Of a stretch of 64,000 nucleotides of DNA, positions 22,260 through 33,407 are shown piece by piece; the first letter of the stretch is position 1, and each line of letters starts with the position of its first letter. The translations under genes were made by a program, and so were the position numbers. The stretch is taken from NCBI GenBank assembly GCA_002633025.1, contig NMRB01001302.1, positions 138,826-202,825 on the forward strand, written 5' to 3'. This DNA is from Notospermus geniculatus. Taxonomy: Eukaryota; Nemertea; Pilidiophora; Heteronemertea; Lineidae. The notes below the pieces were generated by a model that was given only the letters and a program-made list of their open reading frames with translations, was not told the origin of the DNA and ran no database searches.

Positions 22260-23480
22260 TTGTTATGGTTCCCGATCAATCAGATCGAGAACCATATTGT
22301 TTTTGGTCATGGTGTCTGTGTGTCCGGTCTGTCACACCTTCATATCTCATCTCCTTGAACAGCTAGAGCCTTGGAAACAAGTCCTACCCCTAGGTTTGTC
22401 AACATGGGCAATCCAATGAGCCAATAATTTTCAATCTCAGATGTCTTCATCATGATGTAATCAACATATCGGACTTGATATTTTGTCTGTCACGCTTTTA
22501 TCTGATGGCATAACTCAACTCCTTCAACACCTACAGCAATGGAAATAAGTTGTACCCTTAGGTTTTCGTACCTTAGGAATTGAATGGGCTGATTACTTTT
22601 GATGTGAGATGTTGGGATCATGGTGATATCGATATCACGAATTTGATATTTTCAGATAACTTGCCATACTGTCAACTGAGCAATATGAAACAAGTCTTAG
22701 TTCATGCCTACTTATCCAAGGACTGGACTATGTTGAAATTCTCAGCCTCAAGTGTCCGGGTGTTCGAAATATCATGAGATTTTGATATATCAAACTTGAT
22801 AATTTGAAATATCTCTGCCTGTGGTAAAGGTAGAGGCATGATATCACCCATACTTAGGTTATTGAGGATGCCCATTTCGATTATGCAATGACCTTGATGA
22901 TCAGAGGTCAAGGTCAAGGTCAGAGGTCAAGGTCGAACTTGAAAATTTGAAATATCTCTGCCTGTGGTAGTGATAGAGACATGATATCACCCACACTTTA
23001 GGTTATTGAGGATGCACATTTCGATTATGCAATGACCTTGATTGTCAGAGGTCAAGGTCAAGGTCAAACATGAAAAATTGTAATTTCTCTGCCTGTGGTC
23101 GAGATAGAGACATGATATCCCCCATACTTAGGTTATTGAGGATGCCCATTTCGATTATGTAATGACAATGATGATCAGAGGTCAAGGTCAAGGTCAAACT
23201 TGATAATTCGAAATTTCTCGGCCTTTGGTAAAGGTAGAGGCATGATATCACCCATACCTAGGTTATTGAGGATGCCCATTTCGATTATGCAATGACCTTG
23301 ATGATCAGAGGTCAAGGTCAAGGTCATACTTTGATAATTTGATATATCTCTGCCTATGGCAGAGGTGGAAGCATGATATCACCCACTATTAGGTTACTGA
23401 GGATGCCCATTTTGATTATGCAATGGCCTTGATGATCAGAGGTCAAGGTCAAGGTCAAACCTGATGATTTGATTTGAGCA
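22260..23480 (-). repeat. Dispersed repeat with a tandem array of ~130-bp units
   Basis: Five units begin near 22794, 22939, 23069, 23197 and 23328. Each runs TTGAAATATCTCTGCCTGTG, then CATGATATCACCCA, TTAGGTTATTGAGGATGC, ATTTCGATTATGCAATGACC and AGAGGTCAAGGTCAAGGTCA. The left part (22260-22700) has the GTCTGTGTGTCCGG text that closes the inverted relative at 10861-11625. Open frames within it are repeat-derived. Confidence 0.85.
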
Positions 23481-23895
23481 CATCAAAATGGCTGCCAGCA
23501 GGCTGCCTGTCATGCCTGTAAGGTCCTCTTAACAAGCGGGAACCATCAGACATTTACAATGTCATCTTCTTTTCTCCCGTTTCCTGTAAAAAACGCTGTT
23601 TTGTACCAGACAGCGTGGCGCCTAGCGGCAATTACACTAACTAAGATAAATACCAGTGAGACTGTCAGTAAGACTGTTCACATATTAATATGCATGCGCG
23701 ATATAGTTCGTAATGTACCGGTAACGAGTGTTTTCTTCAGTCTTTGATACAAAAAATGCCTGACATACATTATCTGCGTTGGGGAGGTTAACCATTGCGC
23801 CTCATTTGCCGATATTTGAACACAGGAAATTTCCAGAGCCGCCTGACATAGCCAAACAATTCATACACGCACATCAACGCGCAGCAAGTGGCACA

Positions 23896-23965
23896 GTCGC
23901 CATGGCCGAGTTGCAAAGCCGCCTGCCTAGAGAGTAGAAGGTTCCGAGTTCGATACGCGGGACGT
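23896..23965 (+). repeat. tRNA-like segment (Ser/Leu-type head)
   Basis: A-box-like TGGCCGAGTTG and B-box-like GAGTTCGATAC occur with a long variable arm, and a T-rich tract follows about 25 bases downstream. The acceptor stem does not close, so it is probably a tRNA-derived SINE head. Confidence 0.45.
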
Positions 23966-24056
23966 GTGCACATTTTCTTCGCCTTAACCCATTTTTTTCT
24001 TTTTTTTCTTTTAAGTTTTACCTTTCTGTTTTTTCCATCGTGTATTATTGACTTTA

Positions 24057-24174
24057 CGGGTAGTATTTTCAAATGTTCCTTAACATTAAGGTCGACCTTC
24101 TCTATTGTAAAACCATCGATAACAATAGATTTAAGGTGGACCTTAATGTTAAGGAACGTTCTAAAATACAGCCC
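24057..24174. mobile_element. Second member of the GGGCCGTATTTTAG foldback family
   Basis: GTATTTTCAAATGTTCCTTA at the left pairs with the inverted right end GGAACGTTCTAAAATAC. The interior CCTTAACATTAAGG and ACCATCGATAACAATAGA blocks match 12954-13071. Confidence 0.7.
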
Positions 24175-24469
24175 CACACGTTTATTTGGCATGGGAATGC
24201 ATGTAAAACATGCCTATCAATATCATGGCAATGGTACGTAGCGGCAATGAGGGTGTTCACATGATAATACTTCGAAACGCCATGTACTTCGAGCGTAACG
24301 TACTTAGCCTGCAAAACAGAAGTGTAACCCCCTTATAAGGACACTAATTTGTGACTTATGTTGTCCTAAAATTACCCGACCTACCAGTGACACTCGAAAG
24401 GGCGCAACAGAAATTCGGCACGACATGAGATCGACCCACTTTCAACCCATCAAAAAGCCCCCCCCCCCC

Positions 24470-24470
24470 N
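24470..24470. other. Single-base gap mark after a C run
   Basis: One N follows about eleven C. Unit 2 flank resumes immediately after it, so this may be a contig join. Confidence 0.8.
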
Positions 24471-24974
24471 TGGATATGTAATGTACAGCCTCACATGTTG
24501 TTGGGCCAGGTACTGTATCTGCGAGACAAAACCCAAATGTCTGCATATTTCATGGATAGATGTACGTATACATGTATTTCTCTAACTTTTCCCAAAATCA
24601 ATAGACCAACCTGAATACAGCTATGAATATCTGTTGGATTTACAATGGTCTTTCAATGTTAATATAGGGAGGTTGAGATAACGACTTATCACGGATCCTT
24701 TTACGTACACGGATAGAATTCTGTACAACGAGGACAAATGTTGGGGTATTCGAAAAACATGGACGATGGACGGTGGATGATGGACGATGGACGGCTCCTT
24801 TCAGCATCATCGATTTCCACCACCTGGATGATAACTGTCTCATTTTCGACATACCTCCCAGTCGGGTCTCGGCCACATGCTCACTGTTGACAAGCATGAT
24901 GGAGTCATCGCCAGAGAAGTCTCCTGGTTTCTATCAGCGGTTTTACCGCCAGTGATTGATCAAGTTTATCGCAA

Positions 24975-25345
24975 CCTCGTCCCCAGGGGTATAGTTCGCT
25001 CAGACAACCTCGGACCACTCGCTCACTAACCCCTGGAATCAGCTTCGGTTGCTAATCCAGGAATCTTGGACTAAGTATAGGTGGCAGCACGAGTCAAAAT
25101 AATCAATTTGAAATACTAACCAGTGCTTTTTAAAATTCTTCTTACAAAAAATCATCAAACCTGGATATAGATAACTTTCTGGTTTGATCCAAAATATTTT
25201 GAAAATTTCTTTGGGTATATTCTTGGATATATTTGACGGTTTCCTGTCAACCAATCACGTGCGTTAAATCCAAAGCTGATGCCAGGGGTTAGTGACGCGA
25301 CCGCCATATTGTCAGAAAGCGAACGACCCCTGGGAACGAGGTTGA
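24975..25345. mobile_element. Foldback, CCTCGT-CCCAGGGG ends
   Basis: CTAACCCCTGGAATCAGCTT is inverted at the right as AAAGCTGATGCCAGGGGTTA. The outer CCTCGTCCCCAGGGGT pairs with ACCCCTGGGAACGAGG. Confidence 0.65.
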
Positions 25346-25713
25346 GTTTATCGTAGACCTGTGCATGCAGTTATGATTTAATTCATGTTGATGCTGTGCT
25401 ACTCAAGAAAACAGTGCCCCCGCTCGGCGCCTCTGCCTCGATCGGAAGGCGGCGCACGCTATGGCAAGCCAAATCGAAAATAAAAAATATCGTGCAAAAT
25501 TTATAAAATAGGTCTTATCTCCCTATTTCCAAATTATGGTAGGTATAGCCCCGGGGGTATAGCGTTAATTTTCAGCCCCTTCCGACAATAATCCCACTGT
25601 ATGGTTGCTTACCGGAAGTGTCCCAAGGCGTCAAACTTGCCACGCAAAGAGAAAAGTCATGAAAAAGAAATGCACCCGGGATGATACCAAACCCTACAAC
25701 TTTTCAAAAGGGA

Positions 25714-26449
25714 CCCATAGTCCATGAGCCAGCCCGAATTTGAGTACCAATTTGCAGAATAGATCCAACATGGTTTTTTGGTCAGTCTGATGTCTGAGGA
25801 GTCTGAAATCATGTGATGGACATTTCAATTGTGTAGCTTTATACCCCTAATTAAGATTCTTAGAATCGTTCATTGGAATCACATTGCAGTACTTATACAG
25901 GCATGTATTACAAATTCAAGTGTCCAAGTACAGCTAACTTTTTTCTCGCCGGTTTTATACCCTATAAATGTATTACCAATAGATAGAAATATGGTACCTC
26001 TAATTCAGATAGCTATATTTTAAACATTGTATGACTTCACTGTAACACAGAAACGACATATATGTCAATTTTTGCCTAAAATCCATCAAAATCACCGAAA
26101 ACGCTATTTTTACAACAAAACTTGTATTCTAAACAGGCTTATCTGACTGAGAAGTACCATATTCCTATCTGTTGGTTATACATTTTAAGGGTCTAAAACA
26201 GGAGAGAAAAAAGTTAGCTGTACATGGACACTTGAATTTGTAATACAACTCTGTAATGATATTGCAATGGAATTCCAATGAACAGTTTTAAGAATCTTAA
26301 TTAGGGGTATAAAGCTACACAATTGAAATGTCCATCACATGATTTCAGACACCTCAGGCATCAGACTGACCAAAAATCCATGTTGGATCTATTCTGCAAA
26401 TTGGTACTCAAACTCCAAAATCTTGGGTCTGGCTCATGGACTACCATAG
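25714..26449. mobile_element. 736-bp foldback, arms of about 300 bases
   Basis: ATAGTCCATGAGCCAG, GAGTACCAATTTGCAGAATA and ACATTTCAATTGTGTAGCTT occur in order and are inverted on the right arm, with the centre near 26080. The open frames at 25829-26023 and 26323-26508 are shadows of the arms. Confidence 0.8.
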
Positions 26450-26770
26450 TAAATTCTCAAGGAGTTAGGAGCTGTAGGCCTCGTTCGAGGCTATTCTCTA
26501 TTTCATGATTTACGCTGAATATCAACCGCAGTACATCTCTTGGTAGCTGGTTTAGTAGTGTCATACTTCGATTCTTACACTCTTATTATTCTCAAATATT
26601 GTGTAGTGCATGATTGTGAGTTCAATTCTGAACATCTTTGGAGCGAATGGTTGTGTGTAGTTTATGGTTATGATTCTTCAAGTTTTGACTTGGACGACGG
26701 CCCAGGCGAGGCCTAACACTTCGGTTTCTGGATCTGAATCTACATTCACTTCTTTGATGAACACAAGAGT

Positions 26771-27051
26771 CAGGGGCGGATCCAGGATTTTGGAATACGG
26801 GGGGCCGGTCACCATCAGCCACAGGCTGACGGAGTAGAGTCGCAAGGCGCGGAGCCACAATGGGGTGTCTGGGGGCCTCCCCCCGAAAATTTTGAATTCC
26901 AGATGCACTTAGATACGATTTTCAAGCATCTGGGGGCATGATTTCCTCATCTATTTGCTCATTTTTTCGGAGTTAGTGACACATTTTTTGTTGGTGTTCC
27001 AAAAATAGGGGGGGCCGCGGCCCCCTCGGCCCCCCTCTGGATCCGCGCCTG
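26771..27051. mobile_element. GC-rich CAGGGGCGGATCC element, AGAGT duplication
   Basis: Left end CAGGGGCGGATCCAGG and inverted right end CTGGATCCGCGCCTG are flanked by AGAGT on both sides (26766-26770 and 27052-27056). Only 281 bases, non-coding. Confidence 0.8.
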
Positions 27052-27079
27052 AGAGTGCATGTATGGTGCGAATACTGCC

Positions 27080-27310
27080 CTACAATGGAAGACTGCAGTA
27101 TCTGCATATTGCAGTCTTCCCTTGTACAGCATCTGCAGCCTTTCCTATTCAGTGAAGTGGACAATGTAGGTGTGTAATAACATCAGTAGATACTGCTCTC
27201 CTTTCTGGCAAAATTATTCAGAGCTGCCACCTAAAACAAGGGAGATATGGCATAAAACGCAAGGCCGCAGTAAATGCAGTTACTGCAGTCTTCGTTTGTA
27301 GGGCAGAATA
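27080..27310. mobile_element. Foldback, CTGCCCTACAA-GAAGACTGCAGTA ends
   Basis: CTGCCCTACAATGGAAGACT pairs with the right end, which in reverse complement reads CTGCCCTACAAACGAAGACT. TGCAGTA follows on both arms. Confidence 0.7.
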
Positions 27311-28168
27311 GGCCCCCAATCGAAAGTCGGCCATTTCGGCGCTTAGAGTCGGAAATGAGACAATTATCATCCAGGGGGTAGAGATTGATGATGCTGAAAG
27401 GACCCGTCATCGTCCATCACCCACCGTCCATCGTCCATGTTTTTCGAATACCCCAAATTTTGTGTACATATCGATCCGAATACGTATAAGGATCCGTGAT
27501 AAGCCGCTGATCTCAAACTCCCTATTGAATTGTGCAATTTGTACTTATTGTGCTTTGTTAGCATTGCTGAGAAATCGATGAAACTGAAAGAATTCACTTA
27601 AATACTGATTCTGATCATGTGAGTGATCGAGTGAAGAGGCAGAAATGTGTCGGAGCATCTCATGACGGTACGCGTATTTACCTTACCTCCGAAAGAACCA
27701 TGTTTTAGCCCAGAGAAGTTAAATGTTCGACGTACGATGTAAACTCACCTTTTGACTATATTAGCTAAAATCGTTTTATTGCCGAAGTAATATCGGAGGT
27801 TTTCGTGAGACTAACGACTTGTGTGACTGTAATCTAACCATCACAATAGGGTGTTTGGTTCCTAGGACATTTGTTCCTAGGGACATTCTTTCCTCTCACC
27901 CCGCTGCTATATAGGCCAACAAAATGAGGAGAGGTCAGCGGACGACGATATCAGGCGTTCAATTGCTAAAAGGTGTACATGCATAAGGTAAACGATCATT
28001 GGAATATTTTCAATAGAGAGGGAAAGGCTCAGCTGCTCAGCTTCCCCATCTCTAAGGATAAAGACGTTGGTTGTTACATACAAAATACCGTCAGATGCTA
28101 TATAAACGTACAATGCATAAGTTCTTTTGCTTGCGAAATATAGCATGACGTGATATTGTGTCCATCAC

Positions 28169-29220
28169 AGGCTTATTATACTTAACGAAATAACGAAATG
28201 ACAACGAAATAACGAAATGTACGTATTGACCTAGGGAGTAATCGTTTCACTTGAGCCCAGCATGAGTGTACTACTTGTAACAGGCGAAATCAGCGAGTGT
28301 GACACATGTCGTTGTCAAACTGAATTAGGCCTACCTCAGCAGGAAGACAAACAATCCATAAACCATAATCTTTTGAGGTCAATCGCCTCAGCATCCATTA
28401 GGAAGTGACGTATTTTAGCAGGCGATAAATTTGTCAGTATCTTTTCTGCCGTGTCTTCTGTTTTCCTTTGCATTTCATCATGTAAAAGGCCTCTTTGGTG
28501 TGTTTATATGATTGTATTTATGTGAAAGGGTGATATTATAAGTTTGAGAATCAAATGGATGATAAGTTGGTGAGCTTAGGTTCGTTCAGAAAGTAATGAG
28601 AATATTACTAAAAATATTGAAATCCTGAGGTTCTGTAACCAAAATTACTTTGTCAATAATCTTATGGAACTTTCTCAGATCTATGGTGAAATAAGTGCTT
28701 GCACTTTTTGCATGAGTGTACATATGTCTACATGCCCCCCCCCCAATTGACTCACACAAACTGGCCTTCAGTTTCCTCTATTGCATGCCTGGTTATATGT
28801 TTTAGGCCTGTCATAAACATCTGTTTGTACTCCTGACCAGTCAGTGTAATTAATCTAGCAAGTTGACAGCTACTTGTGATTGTGGGATATGGCACATGTA
28901 AACCGAGAATTCTTGTCAAAAAGTACCTCGGAGTTTAGGTGACAGCAGTCATAAGTGGATCGGTTTTATGACAAAGGTCACCCAATGACCCTTGGACGAA
29001 GAGGAGTTTATATGCCCTATGAAATGTGTATGCCCAATGAAATGAATGCTCCCGACAAGGTGAATATCATAGGAAAATCCAACCTTGTTCCGTCAGTACA
29101 GAAAAACAATATGTAGGTCAGTGGTATACATCGTGTGATGTGGCCTAATTCGGGACGAGATTGGCATTTCGTCATTTCGTTATTTCTTTATTTCGTCATT
29201 TCGTTAAGTATAATAAGCCT
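28169..29220. mobile_element. 1.05-kb element with ACGAAATAACGAAATG ends
   Basis: The left end AGGCTTATTATACTTAACGA continues into tandem AACGAAATAACGAAATG, and the right end is its inverse. CCATC occurs at 28162-28166 and 29221-29225. Units 1 and 3 read straight through here. The interior has no recognisable gene. Confidence 0.8.
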
Positions 29221-29481
29221 CCATCCCTTGATTCAAGCCACGAAGCACGAGCCACCTTCTATACAATGTACTTTACAAGTCACAGTTACGAAATTGATAC
29301 CGAAGACAGAGGAAACGCTTGCAGTGGTTTTCATATCGTTATTGGCCAAAAGGAACCATGACAGGGAGACAACAGGTGGGACAGAATTTTCTATAATTTG
29401 CCCCAGAAGCCATTGAAACCAGGATCATGTCAGGGAGAACAATATATCATCGTTAGGGCTGAGATTTACCTCAGCCTTACT

Positions 29482-29782
29482 TTAAAGCTGCACAGTATAG
29501 ACAGATGGGTTATAATCGGCGAGCATAGTCTCGGTCACCCAGCCGCTGTTTCGAATCTGGGAATCCGTATTGCAGTACTGTGGTACGAAACGGCTGGCTG
29601 CGTAAGACTACACGAAGCATTGGGGATTCCCCAAGGGGATTCCGTGAACCTCGATATAGGATAATGCTATAATGTGTGGTTCTATGGCTCTATACCTTAC
29701 GCACGCCTGTAAACGAGGTTGCACTAAAATTCGGCCGAACTGGAAGTGATTACATGTAGCTGTGCATACTGTGCGGCTTTAA
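29482..29782. mobile_element. TTAA-flanked foldback element in the flank of copy 2
   Basis: TTAAAGCTGCACAGTAT at the left is inverted at the right as ATACTGTGCGGCTTTAA. Units 1 and 3 have CACTTTAACCC-like empty sites. It carries a nested 85-bp miniature at 29526-29610. Confidence 0.8.
29526..29610. mobile_element. 85-bp miniature of the TAGTCTCG..CAGCC family
   Basis: TAGTCTCGGTCACCCAGCCG then CTGTTTCG at the left, and CGAAACGGCTGGCTGCG then TAAGACTA at the right. The ends match those of the 20295-20863 element, in opposite orientation. Confidence 0.75.
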
Positions 29783-30203
29783 CCCATTGAGGATCATCAC
29801 AGGCAGACGGTTTCAAGAAATTCTTTCTTCTCAGACAATTTCCGATCGTTTAAAAAATATCCTATGATGTCGATGTATTTGATATCTGTGGTCTTATATC
29901 ATGTTGTTCTTGCCAGAGAAGATTTTCTAATTTGCAGTGTTATGGATGTCGTAGGCCTATATGTATGTTACACCTCGTCACGATTAAAACTAAACGACCT
30001 GTATGGTTCATGGACGCTGTTTGCCTTTTGTTGTTACCTATGCTTTGTTACAACCGATAATGTAGTCATTTCCCGATAATGTAGTAACAACCGATAATGT
30101 AGTAAAAATTTACTGATAACGTAGTAATGCCCGATAACGTAGTAAGAAATTTACCGATAGTGTAGTAACGCCCGATAATGTAGCAAAAATGTACTGATAG
30201 TGT

Positions 30204-30981
30204 CAGGCGCGGATCCAAGGGGGGCGCATGGGGGCGCGCGCCCCCTTTTTTGGGCCGACCGAAAAAAGCCCAGAACAGAACGTTCATGTACATGCGCTAT
30301 AAGATTCAAACTCAAACCAAATCCGTCAGCCGTCTTGCGACGGCGGGAAAACCAAAACGGGAAAGCGTTAACATGCACTATCATTCCGTTGACGTGATTC
30401 TCGGCTGCCACTATGTGACTCCTAGCCCCCAACAGCCCAAGTCGAACCAATGAACCACACTTACAATGGCTAGAGTGTCCAGTTTTGCTCTCAAATGCCG
30501 GGAAATGGCGTAAAAGCACTCTTATTTTCTCAAATTTTCCCGGGGGGCCCCCGGACCCCCCGCCGATATATCGGCTCGCGCATTCGGCGCTCGCTGCTAA
30601 GAACTCGTTGTCTGGTCCACTATTTTATCGAATCTTTGCCACCCCTCCCCCCCCCCACAAAAAAATCCTCCAGGATGTTCGTACGGCCATGCTATTGTGT
30701 TGGGCTCTCTCAGACCCAACGCTAGTACCAAAATATCTGTTATGTCGGTCTAATCGGGACCAAGGTTAATTTTGTAATACCGGTACGAGCGAATAGCAAA
30801 ATCAAATTTTTAGTCCTGCTTTTTTCCGTTGTCAAGATGCCAGGAAAACGCTTCTGGGCACCTCAAATTTAAAATTTTCCTGGGGGAGGACCCCCAGACC
30901 CCCCGTCAGGGCTTCCCACCTTCGACAGTCGTATTGGTCTACGCCCCCCCCCCCTTTCCAGAAATCGTGCATCCGCGCCTT
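30204..30981. mobile_element. GC-rich CAGGCGCGGATCC element in the left arm
   Basis: Left end CAGGCGCGGATCCAAGGGGG, right end GCATCCGCGCCT. AGTGT (30199-30203) and CGTGT (30982-30986) flank it. The host array continues on both sides exactly as in the uninterrupted right arm. The open frames at 30151-30769 are GC-rich shadows. Confidence 0.8.
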
Positions 30982-32088
30982 CGTGTAGCAAACTCGTCTA
31001 ACCGATGATGTAGGAAAAAAATGATAATGTTGCCTATAGTAACCAATAACGTAGTAAAAAAATTACCGATAATGTAGCAATATGCGATGCTGCCTTTTCA
31101 TGTTTCGTATTCGTAAAGCCAGTTGCCTTCAGCACTGATGCTACTGTGACTTCCACGGTCGTATTACTATATTTGACTCTCTCGACAGTAAATGCATTAT
31201 CTGGGGCATCCTTTATCGGATGGCGTTTTATTCTATCATAATTATGAGTATTTAATGGAAATGTCTTGTTGGATTCAATTCATTTGGTCATCGCTAATTC
31301 AAGAATTTCATATCACTGTAGGCCTATGACATGTTTGATGTGGAGGGGAAGGCGGGTATTCGAAAAACCTGGACGGTGGACGATGGACGATGGACGATGG
31401 ACGGCTCCTTTCAGCATCATCGATCTCCACCGCCTGGATGGTCTCATTTCCGACACACCTCCCAGTCGGGTCTCGGCCACATGCTCACTCTTGACAAGCA
31501 TGACAAGCATGAGCCATGATGGAGTTATCGCCAGAGAAATCTCCTGGTTTCTATCGTCGGTTTTACCGTCAGTATCGACAAGACAAGAGGTAATTCTGAA
31601 CGCTGTAAATGCGTGATTGCTCACGTTTATCGTAGACCTGTGCAGTTGTGATTTTAAATTCATGGTGATGTTTGTGCAAGTGAACAAAACACTGTGGCCT
31701 GCCTCTCGGTCGGTCCGGAAAAGAAGCCGGCACGGCAACTGCCACTGCGTAGCCGTCGGCCCACCTGTACAGTCACGCTGAATACACAGACATGACAGAT
31801 ACATGACATGTGCACAGCCAACCACTTTAAAATCATCAGGTGCATGATGATGCTTCATGCACAATTATGTAGCCTAGTTCACGTCCGTGCCGTGTGTAAT
31901 GGCATTTCGGCTCAACCCCCTCAAGTAAGCCTCTTTAGCCTAGCCTGAGTGAGTAGGCCTAGGCCTAGGCTAGTATAGGCCTAGGGCTATTTAGGGCCTA
32001 TTAATATAGGCCTATAGGCTACAGTGGGCCATGCATTGCAATGCATAGCCTAGGCCTAGGCTAGGCTATACTACCCTACCGGTAGGGG

Positions 32089-32171
32089 ACCACTGAATCC
32101 TTACACACTTCACTGAGAATGTTGTTTTTCTACGCATTCTCAGTGAAGTGTGTAAGGACCAGTGGTCCCCG
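32089..32171. repeat. Long hairpin
   Basis: GGGGACCACTGAATCCTTAC then ACACTTCACTGAGAATG is inverted after an 8-base loop as CATTCTCAGTGAAGTGTGTA then AGGACCAGTGGTCCCC. Arms of about 38 bases pair with few mismatches. It lies in the 5' part of the MULE. Confidence 0.75.
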
Positions 32172-32632
32172 AGGCCTAGTATAGGCCTATATAGACTATA
32201 GTATCGAACCACAAGAACCTGTGGATGTACCGGTAGGCCTAGGCTTACATGTATGCAGATGAGATGTGTCACTGTCACTTCCCACTGGTTGGCCCGCTCA
32301 GTAGGCCTATAGCCCTACCAGACTTGACCAGGTGTAACATAGGTGAATGTTTTGTAGCTCAGTGTTCTCCAACAATAGACGCGGCCTAGAATGGTTAATG
32401 TTGGGTTAGTTGCCGCTTAATCTGTCAGAAACAATCAGAAAAACAGAGAAACACTGATCGACGTTACACCGGCATTTGCATAGGCCTAGGTCTAATCCCC
32501 CACCACCACAACACCAAGGGTCATGCTAGGTTGGCATTTGTTTACAAATTTTGTACTACGCCTAGGCCTACGGCCTTCTGTTTTTTTCTGGATCTGAATC
32601 GTAGGGCCTAAATTTCACTTTGTCTCACAGTG

Positions 32633-32892
32633 TGAGTTTGACATTGACAGTGAAATGTTTGTGCACACAGTGGGGGCCTCTGCTCTAGGCCTAGCTAGGC
32701 ATGACAGAAATATAGGTCATCCAGGTGAGCTCTGTGTATTTACCGTGTATTTATATATCGTGGTATGCAGGGCTGGTCTAATACATTTGTTTTGCAGTAG
32801 CTCACGCGGACTGTGCCCCTTATGGTTTGACATTGACAGTGAAATGTTTGTGCACACAGTGGGGGCCTCTGCTCTAGGCCTAGCTAGGCATA
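32633..32892. repeat. Direct duplication upstream of the transposase gene
   Basis: A block of about 66 bases starting GTTTGACATTGACAGTGAAA and ending TAGGCCTAGCTAGGCAT is present twice, 190 bases apart (about 32637-32702 and 32827-32892). Its position upstream of the first detectable exon would suit regulatory sequence, but nothing shows that directly. Confidence 0.6.
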
Positions 32893-33407
32893 CCGTAACC
32901 GTACTACCAATCCAAATATGACAGGCACTACCGTACAGCATGACAGGAGGGGGAATGGTCCACCCATCCCATATGTTTGGAACTTCACTTTGAAATTTTA
33001 CTGTGCTGAGATCAGGATTTCACCAGGAAAAAAAATGGGGGGGGGGGTCTGGGTGCATCCGTTTTCAATGTCAGTTCTGGTGTAACAGCTCTGATTGTTG
33101 CATGTTTTCAGTGTTAATCTCGTGCAACATGTTTGAGAAATCGGAAGTGTACAAATCTTTGTTCAACTGTTTTATCTCTTGAATGAAAATAAGGGCAATT
33201 TAAAGACATTCCAATTTAAAGATACTCCACGTGACGGTTTTCTATCGAATGTTTGCTGTCAGATAGTCAATTATTGCTGTCAGACCGCAAACAGCATGCT
33301 ACCTGTACCAGTTCCAACTGCACGGGACCCAAACTTCATAAATATAATCTCATTTGTGAACAATAACGAAAAGCAAGTCTAGTAATACCGGTACTGTTAT
33401 TTTTCAG

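Larger units (their letters stand above)
24744..27453. mobile_element. 2.7-kb non-autonomous Mutator-like element
   Basis: The ends are GGGTATTCGAAAAACATGGA and its inverse, followed by GGACGATGGAC repeats and a CTCCTTTCAGCATCATCGAT-like block, giving TIRs of about 110 bases. CAAATGTTG (24735-24743) and CAAATTTTG (27454-27462) flank it, a 9-bp duplication with one mismatch. The first 700 or so bases match the left arm of the autonomous element at 31354. The interior holds no transposase. It contains foldbacks at 24975-25345, 25714-26449, 26771-27051 and 27080-27310. Confidence 0.8.
24664..27525. mobile_element. ATAGGGAGGTTGAG element carrying a nested insertion
   Basis: The left end ATAGGGAGGTTGAGAT then ACTTATCACGGATCC and the inverted right end GGATCCGTGATAAGC then ATCTCAAACTCCCTAT pair over about 80 bases. 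Units 1 and 3 have AATGTTATTGAATTG uninterrupted here. With the nested 24744-27453 segment set aside, the host element is only about 150 bases. Confidence 0.75.

Noticed and set aside
30047-31085. CRISPR-like array from regularly spaced GATAATGTAGTAA repeats
   Set aside because: Eukaryotic context, spacers of only a few bases and inverted second arm show it is a transposon TIR.
31920-32060. AGGCCTAGGCCTA-rich stretch as a satellite or telomere-like repeat
   Set aside because: TAGGCCTA is over-represented throughout the window; here it is irregular and not periodic.
33179-33382. 67-codon frame just upstream of the transposase exons
   Set aside because: It ends 25 bases before the acceptor at 33407, too short for an intron, in a different frame and without a convincing donor.
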